From a virus, in IMG/VR virus record IMGVR_UViG_3300033149_002449, positions 1-32,135 of that record: DNA of 32,135 nt; one strand, written 5' to 3'. Below are positions 1 to 5,413 of the stretch, one piece after another (within the stretch, counting starts at the first letter, position 1; each line of letters starts with the position of its first letter). Under the pieces are notes generated by a model. It searched no databases. It saw only the letters and a program-made list of their open reading frames with translations, and was not told where the DNA came from. The position numbers and the translations under genes were made by a program.

Positions 1-2
1 CT

Positions 3-326
3 CAAGAGATTGGTGGGTTTCAAAAAATTGGTGGAGATTTAAAAGCAAAATCTTCCAGAGTAGCACTTTATTCTAAAGTAAAAGGCAAATACGAAGTAGA
101 GGGTAAAGTGTTCATTGGTGTTTGCGAGTGGAGAAAGACAACAGAGGAAGAAGAAACTTTGACTTGTGGCAAGTTTATCAGCGGTGATATTAAATATGGA
201 AAACTAAAAGAGATTGGTTTGCCAAAGGAAAATGAAGAAATAAATGAAGGAGAAATGATAGAAATAGATGGCGTTAAAATTTCAAAACAGACGATTAAAG
301 AACATTTTAAGAATTTATGGAAATAG
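3..326 (+). CDS. Unknown protein, 5'-truncated by the window edge
   Basis: The reading frame is open from the first full codon at 3 to the stop at 326, giving 107 visible residues, so the gene begins outside the window. A GTG at 108 could act as an internal start, but the upstream frame is stop-free and has the same Gly/Lys-rich character, so I treat the whole stretch as coding. The visible part has a Gly-rich start (GGFQKIGGDLKAKSS), a beta-rich middle with two Cys (VCEW, LTCGKF) and an acidic then basic tail. I do not recognise a family. The next gene follows after 25 bases. Confidence 0.6.
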   Translation, partial: QEIGGFQKIGGDLKAKSSRVALYSKVKGKYEVEGKVFIGVCEWRKTTEEEETLTCGKFISGDIKYGKLKEIGLPKENEEINEGEMIEIDGVKISKQTIKEHFKNLWK

Positions 327-351
327 ATAATCCAAAAACCTAAATAAACCT

Positions 352-627
352 ATGCCAAAAGAAAAGAAAACCAAAATAGGATTTTATAATGACGATGGGA
401 TTTTCTATTTTTCCCGAAAGCCTCAAGAAGAATGCTTGTTTGGCAACCCAGAAGAAAATGGTTATGCCAGTGGGGTTATAGAAGTACCCGAAGATTTGGC
501 TCAAAAGTATTTTAATTCTATGGAAGAAAATGAAGAGATAGAAAGGATTTTTCGTGAGAAAATTAGAGAGAAAAATAAAACTATTATGACCAAAAGACAA
601 AAGAAAAATAAATTAATGACTATATGA
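352..627 (+). CDS. Small unknown protein with a basic C-terminal extension
   Basis: A 91-residue protein starting at ATG 352 behind an AATAAACCT leader that recurs before the gene at 1498; no Shine-Dalgarno sequence is visible. Most of the chain is mixed and acidic. The last 13 residues, MTKRQKKNKLMTI, begin at an in-frame ATG (586) and are nearly identical at DNA level to the start of the gene at 1938. The tail may therefore be the leader of a lost downstream gene fused on, or a separate mini-ORF. The stop overlaps the next start (ATGA at 624). No function can be assigned. Confidence 0.6.
   Translation: MPKEKKTKIGFYNDDGIFYFSRKPQEECLFGNPEENGYASGVIEVPEDLAQKYFNSMEENEEIERIFREKIREKNKTIMTKRQKKNKLMTI
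586..612 (+). repeat. Dispersed 27-bp repeat encoding MTKRQKKNK
   Basis: These 27 bases match 1938-1964 at 26 of 27 positions. Related but more diverged copies lie at 1612-1635 and 1699-1719, and a weaker one starts the HNH gene at 4180. All encode a TKKQKK-type basic peptide, usually at or next to a start codon. Confidence 0.7.
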
Positions 628-869
628 ATCGGCTAATTAAATTATTATTAAAATTAAGATTTATAAAAATAAAGAAAGAGATAGGATATAGACTTCCCAG
701 TGGCAAGTTTGTATCTGTAATGGACTATAATGAAGCTGGATTATGGATTTATTATTTAATGGGAAAATATGCGGGAAAGACATTGGGGGATGCTATCGCA
801 GAACAGGTTTTAGAGATTAAGAGACCATTTGAGAACCTTCCTAATTGTTGGGTAATTTATGAAAAATAA
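624..869 (+). CDS. Small unknown protein
   Basis: An 81-residue protein whose ATG overlaps the previous stop as ATGA, suggesting translational coupling. The N-terminus is basic and leucine/isoleucine-rich (about residues 1-20), followed by a short beta-rich segment and a hydrophobic stretch near residues 39-47 (LWIYYLMG). There is no clear transmembrane helix and no recognised motif. Its stop at 869 lies inside the start region of the next gene, an 11-base overlap. Early or accessory phage genes often look like this; the role is unknown. Confidence 0.6.
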   Translation: MNRLIKLLLKLRFIKIKKEIGYRLPSGKFVSVMDYNEAGLWIYYLMGKYAGKTLGDAIAEQVLEIKRPFENLPNCWVIYEK

Positions 870-1092
870 ACCAAAATTCAAAATTATTTATAATCTAACC
901 ACCGAAAATAAAGGGAAGAATTTTAAAGTTCCTTACAAAAAAGCAGAAAAAGAATGGATTGATTTAGTTGGAGAAAGAATGTGGAATAAATTATCAGAAA
1001 AAGAAAAAGAATGGCTTGTAATGACAGCGGGAAGTTTATATTTGGGAAAAAATGTAAATTTAGAAAGAATTTTCAAAGAAATGGAGAATTAA
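859..1092 (+). CDS. Small unknown Lys-rich protein
   Basis: A 77-residue protein overlapping the previous gene by 11 bases. Residues 28-75 are predominantly helical in character (EKEWIDLVGERMW, LSEKEKEWLVM), so a small helical bundle or nucleic-acid-associated protein is possible, but no family is recognised. It begins MKNKPKFKI, a basic start resembling the leaders of its neighbours. A competing frame beginning at 1011 overlaps its 3' end; I place that gene's start further downstream at 1146, which removes the conflict. Confidence 0.6.
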   Translation: MKNKPKFKIIYNLTTENKGKNFKVPYKKAEKEWIDLVGERMWNKLSEKEKEWLVMTAGSLYLGKNVNLERIFKEMEN

Positions 1093-1145
1093 ATAATTAT
1101 TACAAGTATATGGCAACACAAAAGAAAATAATTAAAGGAGAGATA

Positions 1146-1394
1146 ATGAAAATAATCAGCGTCCCGTCTAAAGAAAAAGGCGATACAGGCTATTTAAAAT
1201 TAACAGATGAAGAGATTGATAAGATAGTGGATTTGTTTAAACAAACCTTTCAACGCTTTATAGAGGAGACAAAGATAGAAGAAGGTAACATAGAAATAGG
1301 AGATGAAGTTGAACAAATTTATCAACAAGGCTATAACCAAGCTCTAAAAGAGATTAACCAAACCCAAGCAAAATGGCTAAAAGAAAACTTTTAA
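1146..1394 (+). CDS. Small unknown acidic helical protein
   Basis: 82 residues from ATG 1146. This start is chosen because AAAGGAG at 1134-1140 sits five bases upstream, one of the few good ribosome binding sites in the AT-rich part of the window. Upstream in-frame ATGs (1110 and one near 1011) would overlap the preceding gene. The protein has a short beta start (MKIISVPSKE), then a helical segment with LTDEEIDKIVDLFKQTFQRFIEE at about residues 23-45, and a Gln-rich C-terminus. No family recognised. The stop codon TAA at 1392-1394 forms the first bases of the inverted repeat of the RNA candidate downstream. Confidence 0.65.
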   Translation: MKIISVPSKEKGDTGYLKLTDEEIDKIVDLFKQTFQRFIEETKIEEGNIEIGDEVEQIYQQGYNQALKEINQTQAKWLKENF

Positions 1395-1478
1395 TCTCTG
1401 GGGAGTTTGAGATAAATCCCGAATGGGAGTAGTTTCAGTAAAAGGCTGGGCGTTCCCAGACTTTCTCCCCAGAGATTA
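1392..1478 (+). ncRNA. Candidate three-way-junction structured RNA
   Basis: A perfect 14-bp inverted repeat (1392-1405 with 1465-1478) closes two internal hairpins. The first pairs 1408-1412 with 1433-1437 and, beyond a 4x4 internal loop, 1417-1420 with 1425-1428 around a GAAT loop. The second pairs 1441-1450 with 1455-1464 with one mismatch and a CGTT loop, and abuts the closing stem. The element lies in the gap between 1394 and the ATG at 1498 and overlaps the preceding stop codon. It is not a tRNA and has no T-run after it. It could be a cis-regulator of the 1498 gene, a processed small RNA, or a folded spacer. I do not recognise a known class. Confidence 0.5.
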
Positions 1479-1497
1479 GGAGTTAGGAAATAAACCT

Positions 1498-1632
1498 ATG
1501 AAAAACCAAAAGAAAAAACACCCAAAAGTCAAATTAACTCTTGAAGGCAAAACTATTGTCAGAGGGTCAAAGGTCATTTTTCAAATTACGCCTAAATGGG
1601 ACTATGGAGACCAAGAAACAAAAGAAAAATAA
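1498..1632 (+). CDS. Very small unknown protein (44 aa)
   Basis: A 44-residue frame starting MKNQKKKHPKVK and ending at TAA 1630-1632. It is preceded by the same AATAAACCT leader as the gene at 352, and the folded RNA candidate ends 19 bases before its ATG. The basic start followed by a beta-rich segment (LTLEGKTIVRGSKVIFQITP) looks like a real small protein. The 3' end overlaps the next tiny frame by 29 bases. Function unknown. Confidence 0.5.
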   Translation: MKNQKKKHPKVKLTLEGKTIVRGSKVIFQITPKWDYGDQETKEK

Positions 1633-1702
1633 AAGTAGATTGGGTTTATGGTTAGGAGACGATTACTGGGAATTATACACAAGAAAAAAATTAGGTTTAT
1701 GA
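1604..1702 (+). CDS. Very small protein with TKKQKKNK leader (32 aa)
   Basis: A 32-residue frame starting METKKQKKNK and ending at TGA 1700-1702, which overlaps the ATG at 1699 as ATGA. The shared leader with the genes at 1699 and 1938, and the exact ATGA junction, are the reasons to accept it despite its length. The rest is Leu/Trp/Tyr-rich (LGLWLGDDYWELY). It overlaps the 44-residue frame upstream. It may be a real small peptide or a decayed copy of a leader-bearing gene. Confidence 0.4.
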   Translation: METKKQKKNKSRLGLWLGDDYWELYTRKKLGL

Positions 1703-1941
1703 CTAAAAAACAAAAGAAAAGATATAAAGACGAGGAATTTCTTGAATATACTATTAAAATTAGACGAGTAAGAAAGGTTTGGGGAAACAGATATTGTAAA
1801 GAGTATAAAGATAAATTCTATTTAGTTGAGATAAAACAACCCAGCGGACACGGAATTTCCTTTGCTGTTCCCATCAAAAGAAATATCGGGGCGGCACTTA
1901 GAAAAGTTTTTAGAGAAATTAAACATTATTTATGTCTATGA
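1699..1941 (+). CDS. Small basic unknown protein with TKKQKK leader
   Basis: 80 residues from ATG 1699. An upstream in-frame ATG exists at 1648, but 1699 is preferred because it makes an ATGA overlap with the preceding tiny frame and gives the MTKKQKK start shared with neighbours. The protein is strongly basic with beta-rich segments (YCKEYKDKFYLVEIKQP, about residues 33-49) and the segment HGISFAVPIKRNIGAALR, which resembles a small nucleic-acid-binding fold only in general composition. The stop overlaps the next start (ATGA at 1938). Confidence 0.6.
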   Translation: MTKKQKKRYKDEEFLEYTIKIRRVRKVWGNRYCKEYKDKFYLVEIKQPSGHGISFAVPIKRNIGAALRKVFREIKHYLCL

Positions 1942-1964
1942 CCAAAAAACAAAAGAAAAATAAA
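1938..1964 (+). repeat. Dispersed 27-bp repeat encoding MTKKQKKNK
   Basis: Second near-identical copy of the element at 586-612 (one substitution in 27 bases). Here it is the start of a gene, whereas at 586 it is the end of one. Confidence 0.7.
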
Positions 1965-2198
1965 TACGAAGAAGTAATGGAAGAAGTGACGTGCCAGGAG
2001 GAATCGTTGGGCAGGCCCGATGATGAGATATGTATAGAATGTGGTCGTGTTTTAAAAGATGATGATTTAGTAACAGAGACATCGTTTGGATTGGTTTGTA
2101 AAGATTGTGAATTATATTTTTTTGCTAAAAAAGATGAAGAAAGATGGACGGAATATGGAGATTTAAAAGAATATGAAGATTTAGAAGATGAATGGTAA
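1938..2198 (+). CDS. Small zinc-ribbon protein with acidic tail
   Basis: 86 residues from ATG 1938 (an ATG at 1932 is also in frame; 1938 gives an ATGA overlap with the preceding stop). After the basic TKKQKKNK leader comes a treble-clef or ribbon-like Cys pair arrangement: CIECG at about residues 32-36 and CKDC at about 53-56, spaced as in small zinc-binding proteins. The C-terminal 30 residues are strongly acidic (Glu/Asp-rich, ending LEDEW), so the molecule has a basic head and an acidic tail. Zinc binding is inferred from the four Cys. A DNA- or RNA-polymerase-associated role is possible but not shown. Confidence 0.6.
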   Translation: MTKKQKKNKYEEVMEEVTCQEESLGRPDDEICIECGRVLKDDDLVTETSFGLVCKDCELYFFAKKDEERWTEYGDLKEYEDLEDEW

Positions 2199-2212
2199 TT
2201 TGTTTAAATAGT

Positions 2213-2241
2213 TTTCGTTTCCCACGCTATCTTGCTATATA
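2213..2241 (+). promoter_or_regulatory. Candidate extended -10 promoter for the GC-rich block
   Basis: TGC followed by TATATA (2233-2241) matches an extended -10 element; the -35 position at 2213-2218 (TTTCGT) is poor. It stands in the 110-base gap between the AT-rich small genes and the zinc-ribbon gene at 2309. Support is moderate to weak. Confidence 0.3.
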
Positions 2242-2276
2242 TCTTTTTCTGGGTGCTTTTCAGGTTATTGGAATAA

Positions 2277-2296
2277 CAGCTCTTTACAGCTCTTTA
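2277..2296 (+). repeat. Tandem 10-bp direct repeat before a start codon
   Basis: CAGCTCTTTA occurs twice in perfect tandem, directly followed by the AAAGGAGG ribosome binding site of the gene at 2309. One helical turn per unit would suit an operator, but it may be simple chance or slippage. Confidence 0.5.
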
Positions 2297-2308
2297 AAGG
2301 AGGCAGGT

Positions 2309-2530
2309 ATGGCAATTCTGCGGATTGAAGTAAAGTGCCCAAAGTGCGGCGGTGAATTGGTAAAAATGATACCCAGAGATGGCAGTCCTATTTACTATGA
2401 TTGCCTTCAATGCGGGGCAGAGTGGGATTTGCTTTTCTACAAGGTAATCTTCGCACCATTTAACCGCAAGGGACTTTGGACGCCGACTTGGGAATATGCG
2501 AAGAAAGGAGGTGAGAGAAGTGAAAACTGA
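2309..2530 (+). CDS. Zinc-ribbon protein
   Basis: 73 residues from ATG 2309. The start is set by AAAGGAGG at 2296-2303, five bases upstream; the longer frame from 2192 would only add a hydrophobic translation of the intergenic gap. Two CxxC pairs, CPKCGG (residues 10-15) and CLQCGAEW (about residues 31-38), make a classic zinc ribbon, probably binding nucleic acid or a protein partner. Its last codons contain the Shine-Dalgarno sequence of the next gene, with an 11-base overlap, so the two are translationally coupled. The composition is GC-richer than in upstream genes. Confidence 0.7.
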   Translation: MAILRIEVKCPKCGGELVKMIPRDGSPIYYDCLQCGAEWDLLFYKVIFAPFNRKGLWTPTWEYAKKGGERSEN

Positions 2531-3431
2531 AAAGGCAATTCAAATTGCCACTCAATTGACGGAGAAATATGTTGTTTCTTTGCCAGAGGTTCAGCCTTTG
2601 AGCGTTCCAATTGAGTATGGCGACGGAGATGAAGAGGTGCAGGTGCTGATGTTGAGTGATTTCCAGATTGGGCATCAAACTCCATCGACAACAGCCCGAA
2701 TTATCCGCAATCGTGCCCGAAGATTAGCGGACAGGACAATCAAGCTGGCAACAATCCATCGTCAGGCCTATCCTATCCGAAGACTGGTGGTCTTTCTGGA
2801 AGGAGATGTGGTTCAAAACGACAGGATTGGTCGAGTGGTCAGCTTGGACGAGCTGGAAATGGTGGTAATGGACCAGGTGTTCGAGGTAGCAGTGCCTACT
2901 TTGAGCGAGATGCTTCTGACGTTTGCCCAACATTATGAGCAGGTAGATGTTTACACGGTAGACGGCAATCACGGCTCTTTGGGCAAATATGCGGCCATTA
3001 AGACCAACTGGGACACGGTAACCTATTTGGCAGTCGCTGGGCAGTTGAAGAACCAAAAGACAATTAAATTCCATATCGAAAGGAAGATGTTCTGGCAAAA
3101 AGTGAAAATCTGGAAGTGGTGCTTTCTTTTGGTTCACGGAGACCAGATACCGATGCACCTGACTCTTCCTTGGTATGGAATCACCACCAGGGCAATGCGT
3201 TGGCAGGGTTCTCTACCCGGCCCTCCGTTTCACTATATGTGTCTTGGACACTTTCACTTGGCCAGTTCGCTTGACTGGAACGATATGGAAATTTTTGTCA
3301 ACGGGGCTTTTGTCAGCGATGACCAATGGGTGCTAAAAAGGTTGGGACTTTCCAGTTCGACCGTTCAATGGACGTTTGGAGTTCACCCTCGCAAAGGGGT
3401 GACGTGGAGATACAAAGTCCGTCTGGATTAG
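2520..3431 (+). CDS. Calcineurin-like metallophosphoesterase
   Basis: 303 residues from GTG 2520; an ATG at 2496 is in frame, but AAAGGAGGTGA at 2504-2514 sits between the two and fits the GTG. All metallophosphoesterase metal-binding blocks are visible in order: SDFQIGH, GDVVQN, GNHG, VHGD and GHFH. Such enzymes cleave phosphodiesters with two metal ions; in phages the family includes SbcD/Mre11-like nucleases and unassigned phosphatases. No SbcC partner is present here. Hand counts give 53% and 50% GC in two 60-base samples of the gene, against 15% and 42% in samples from neighbouring regions, so it looks acquired. It is paired with the zinc-ribbon gene just upstream. Confidence 0.85.
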   Translation: MKTEKAIQIATQLTEKYVVSLPEVQPLSVPIEYGDGDEEVQVLMLSDFQIGHQTPSTTARIIRNRARRLADRTIKLATIHRQAYPIRRLVVFLEGDVVQNDRIGRVVSLDELEMVVMDQVFEVAVPTLSEMLLTFAQHYEQVDVYTVDGNHGSLGKYAAIKTNWDTVTYLAVAGQLKNQKTIKFHIERKMFWQKVKIWKWCFLLVHGDQIPMHLTLPWYGITTRAMRWQGSLPGPPFHYMCLGHFHLASSLDWNDMEIFVNGAFVSDDQWVLKRLGLSSSTVQWTFGVHPRKGVTWRYKVRLD

Positions 3432-3445
3432 CCATCACCTCTGAG

Positions 3446-3474
3446 GCCTGAAACGAGGTAAGTTCGTTTCGGGC
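3446..3474 (+). terminator. Hairpin after the metallophosphoesterase gene
   Basis: An 11-bp stem (3446-3456 with 3464-3474, one G-U pair) with a 7-base loop, 15 bases after the stop codon. No U-run follows, so it may slow or process the transcript rather than terminate it. Confidence 0.45.
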
Positions 3475-3521
3475 TTCTCCTGCGGGAAAGGCCTTCTGGC
3501 AATTGCCTCCCGCAGAAGGAG
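3474..3521 (+). terminator. Second, longer hairpin in tandem
   Basis: 3474-3487 pairs with 3508-3521 over 14 positions with one mismatch and one wobble, enclosing a 20-base loop. It directly abuts the first hairpin. Its 3' arm carries GAAGGAG, a possible ribosome binding site for the gene stump at 3540. Again there is no U-run. Confidence 0.4.
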
Positions 3522-3539
3522 AGAGAAAGTTAAAGAAAA

Positions 3540-3602
3540 ATGACCAACCCAAAGCGAAAAGGTAATAATGCCGAGAGGGAGGTGGTCTGTTATGAATCTT
3601 GA
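3540..3602 (+). pseudogene. Stump of a possible Hjc-type Holliday-junction resolvase
   Basis: A 20-codon frame from ATG 3540 reads MTNPKRKGNNAEREVVCYES and stops at 3600-3602. The block KRKGNNAEREVV closely resembles the N-terminal motif of archaeal/phage Hjc-like resolvases and related endonucleases, which carry KG-x-x-xER-E with the catalytic Glu. The reading frame ends abruptly where the composition changes back to AT-rich, so I read it as the remnant of a gene cut by a recombination junction near 3595-3605. Twenty residues are too few for certainty; it could be a chance short frame. Confidence 0.35.
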
Positions 3603-3627
3603 CATCATTTTCTGTTTGAATTAAAAT
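3599..3627 (+). promoter_or_regulatory. Sigma70-type promoter
   Basis: TTGACA at 3599-3604, a 17-base spacer, then TAAAAT at 3622-3627: a perfect -35 and a five-of-six -10. It points toward the lysozyme-like gene at 3660 and the long gene run behind it, giving a leader of about 25 bases. It is one of the two best promoter matches I found in the window. Confidence 0.6.
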
Positions 3628-3659
3628 TTTAAAAAGGTCATTATTAAAACTTCATTTAT

Positions 3660-4193
3660 ATGGAAGGAGAAAATGACCCGCCCTTACAGAGATTTATTGT
3701 TCGGGCATTTGCTACAACAATAATAGGATTATTTATTCCGTTATTATCCGGATTGACTCAAGAAGAAATGGATGTTTCTAACTGTTTTTTAGAAGTATGT
3801 AATGAAACGTTAGTTATGCAAGAGAATACATTTATAGCTACTTCTCCGGTTAATAATTTAGAAAAATTAGTTTCAATAGAGGATATAATTTTTTGTGAAT
3901 CAAGTGGTAATCCTAAGGCGTGTAATTTAGAATATGGTTGTATAGCCGGAATGGGATTAGTTGGTTTTATTCCGTCAACCTGGAACGAAACATTAGACAG
4001 AATGATAGAAGAAGAAGCTTATCTACCAGAAAAATGTAATGAAAAAATCTATTTGCCAGTTAGTGAAGAAAGAACAGAAGCGATATTTGATGCCGAATGT
4101 AATCTAATAGTTGGAAAGTGGTTGTTGGCCAAAGATGGAGATAGACATTGGCGGCCTTATAGCGGATATTGTTATTTGAATGGCAAGGACTAA
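3660..4193 (+). CDS. Lysozyme-like / lytic transglycosylase with N-terminal membrane anchor
   Basis: 177 residues. A hydrophobic segment at residues 12-33 looks like a signal or anchor sequence. The rest resembles the lysozyme-like SLT fold: a catalytic-type Glu in FCESSGNPKA (Glu80), a Gly-rich beta turn GMGLVGFIPSTWNE (97-110) and a C-terminal helix region NLIVGKWLL...HWRPYSGYC. Such enzymes cut peptidoglycan glycan strands, either as endolysin or as a virion-borne wall-boring enzyme. Eight Cys in the exported part suggest disulfides, unusual for a small phage lysin. It is the first gene behind the promoter at 3599. The family assignment is from motif shape only. Confidence 0.65.
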   Translation: MEGENDPPLQRFIVRAFATTIIGLFIPLLSGLTQEEMDVSNCFLEVCNETLVMQENTFIATSPVNNLEKLVSIEDIIFCESSGNPKACNLEYGCIAGMGLVGFIPSTWNETLDRMIEEEAYLPEKCNEKIYLPVSEERTEAIFDAECNLIVGKWLLAKDGDRHWRPYSGYCYLNGKD

Positions 4194-4560
4194 AAAACAA
4201 AAACTTTGTTCCGAAGCAGATAAGCTTTGGTCTATGGTTTGCTTGGAAAAATATGGAAGAAGATGTGAGGTTTGTGGGAATCAAGCAAATCAGGTTCATC
4301 ATTTTTTTCCGAAAGGCCAGTATAGTTTATTAAGATACGATTTAGATAATGGTATAGTTATTTGCCAGCGATGTCATTTTAAACATCACCAAGGCGACCC
4401 GACTATTCACCAGAAAATTATTGCTAAAAGAGGAATAAAGTGGTACAATCTTTTAGAGGAGAAGAGTAAAAAAAGAACAACAAGTTATAAAACGACCGCA
4501 TATTACGAAGAAAATATCAAGAGATTAAAAAATTTTTTGAAAAGGTCGATGAATAACTAA
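4180..4560 (+). CDS. HNH endonuclease, NinG/Rap-like
   Basis: 126 residues, overlapping the previous gene by 14 bases. A zinc-finger HNH arrangement is clear: CEVCG (about residues 28-32), HHFFPK (40-45), a central segment RYDLDNGIVICQRCH with the Asn and second CxxCH, then HHQGD. The ADKLWSMVCLEKYG helix before the first CxxC and the HH-x-FPK-x-LRYD order recall lambda NinG (Rap) recombination proteins, but a homing endonuclease cannot be excluded. It begins MARTKKQK, a variant of the leader seen in the small genes at the left of the window. Confidence 0.75.
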   Translation: MARTKKQKLCSEADKLWSMVCLEKYGRRCEVCGNQANQVHHFFPKGQYSLLRYDLDNGIVICQRCHFKHHQGDPTIHQKIIAKRGIKWYNLLEEKSKKRTTSYKTTAYYEENIKRLKNFLKRSMNN

Positions 4561-4564
4561 TTAA
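4544..4564 (+). repeat. 21-bp element, copy 1
   Basis: GGTCGATG, three variable bases, then AACTAATTAA. It matches 20815-20835 at 18 of 21 positions. Both copies straddle the end of one gene and the short gap before the next start. Possible regulatory site; could be chance in AT-rich DNA. Confidence 0.35.
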
Positions 4565-4580
4565 ATTTGTATTGTCAAAA

Positions 4581-5396
4581 ATGAACAGAGAAAAACTCAA
4601 AATAGGGATTGTAGGATATGGTTATGTTGGTAAAGCATTTTACAACTTCTTTAAAGACAAATACGAAACAAGAGTATATGACCCTGCTTATCCTGACCTA
4701 AACACAAAAGAAGAAGTCAATGAATGCTATTTAAGCATAATTTGTGTCCCGACCCCTATGGCAAAAGATGGTTCTTGTGACACTTCTATTGTAGAAGAAA
4801 GTATTAGGTGGCTTGAAACGCCACTTATTTTAGTTAAATCGACGATTAGTCCCGGAACGACAGAATATCTTAAAAAGAAATACAAGAAAAGAATTTGCTT
4901 TAGCCCAGAGTATTTGGGAGAGGGTAAGTATTCAGTTCCTTTTTGGAAATATCCTCACCCAACAGATGTGAAATGGCACAGTTTTATGATTATCGGTGGA
5001 GAAAGAGAAGACACTAATGAGATAATTGAGATATTTCAGACAATACTTGGTCCAGATTGTAGGTACTGGCAGACAAATTCAACCACAGCCGAATTGGTTA
5101 AGTATATGGAGAATGCTTGGGGAGCGATGAAAGTGACTTTTTGTAATGAATTTTATGAGATAGCGGAAACGCTTGGCGTTGATTACAGAGAATTAAGAGA
5201 GTTGTTTCTTTTAGACGGAAGGACAGAAAGGATACATACTGCTGTATTTAAGTATAATCGTGGATTTGGCGGGAAATGTTTTCCTAAAGACGTTAATGCT
5301 ATTGTTAAAGCAAGCGAGAAGGCGGGTTATGAGCCTAAACTCTTAAAAGAAGTGATAGATTCAAACAAACGATTTAGAGACAAAAAGGTCGATTAG
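4581..5396 (+). CDS. UDP-glucose/GDP-mannose dehydrogenase family, short form
   Basis: 271 residues from ATG 4581 (a TTG at 4572 is in frame). The N-terminal Rossmann domain has the NAD motif GYGYVG (about 12-17) and CVPTP. The central domain carries the conserved Lys/Asn helix LVKYMENAW and the catalytic Cys in GFGGKCFPKD (Cys233). Full-length relatives oxidise the C6 hydroxyl of nucleotide sugars to uronic acids and are about 400-450 residues. This one stops about 40 residues after the catalytic Cys, so the C-terminal nucleotide-sugar binding domain is missing. It may act with another subunit, on another substrate, or be a shortened viral version. It fits the glycan cluster downstream. Confidence 0.85.
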   Translation: MNREKLKIGIVGYGYVGKAFYNFFKDKYETRVYDPAYPDLNTKEEVNECYLSIICVPTPMAKDGSCDTSIVEESIRWLETPLILVKSTISPGTTEYLKKKYKKRICFSPEYLGEGKYSVPFWKYPHPTDVKWHSFMIIGGEREDTNEIIEIFQTILGPDCRYWQTNSTTAELVKYMENAWGAMKVTFCNEFYEIAETLGVDYRELRELFLLDGRTERIHTAVFKYNRGFGGKCFPKDVNAIVKASEKAGYEPKLLKEVIDSNKRFRDKKVD

Positions 5397-5413
5397 ATAA
5401 AACAGAAATAAAC

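Noticed and set aside
1392-1478. Reading the folded element as a tRNA or intrinsic terminator
   Set aside because: Stem lengths do not fit a tRNA cloverleaf, no T-arm consensus is present and no U-run follows.
2192-2308. Longer N-terminus for the zinc-ribbon gene
   Set aside because: A strong ribosome binding site at 2296-2303 points to ATG 2309, and the extension is just translated intergenic sequence with promoter-like elements.
3568-3624. 18-codon frame MPRGRWSVMNLDIIFCLN
   Set aside because: Too short, overlaps the resolvase-like stump in another frame and runs into the promoter; no homology sense.
5387-5390. A wider family of AAAGGTC boxes before genes (3636, 4544, 5387, 18462, 20815)
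   Set aside because: The core is only four to seven bases and also appears inside genes, for example near 15116 and 28271; only the 4544/20815 pair is long enough to keep.
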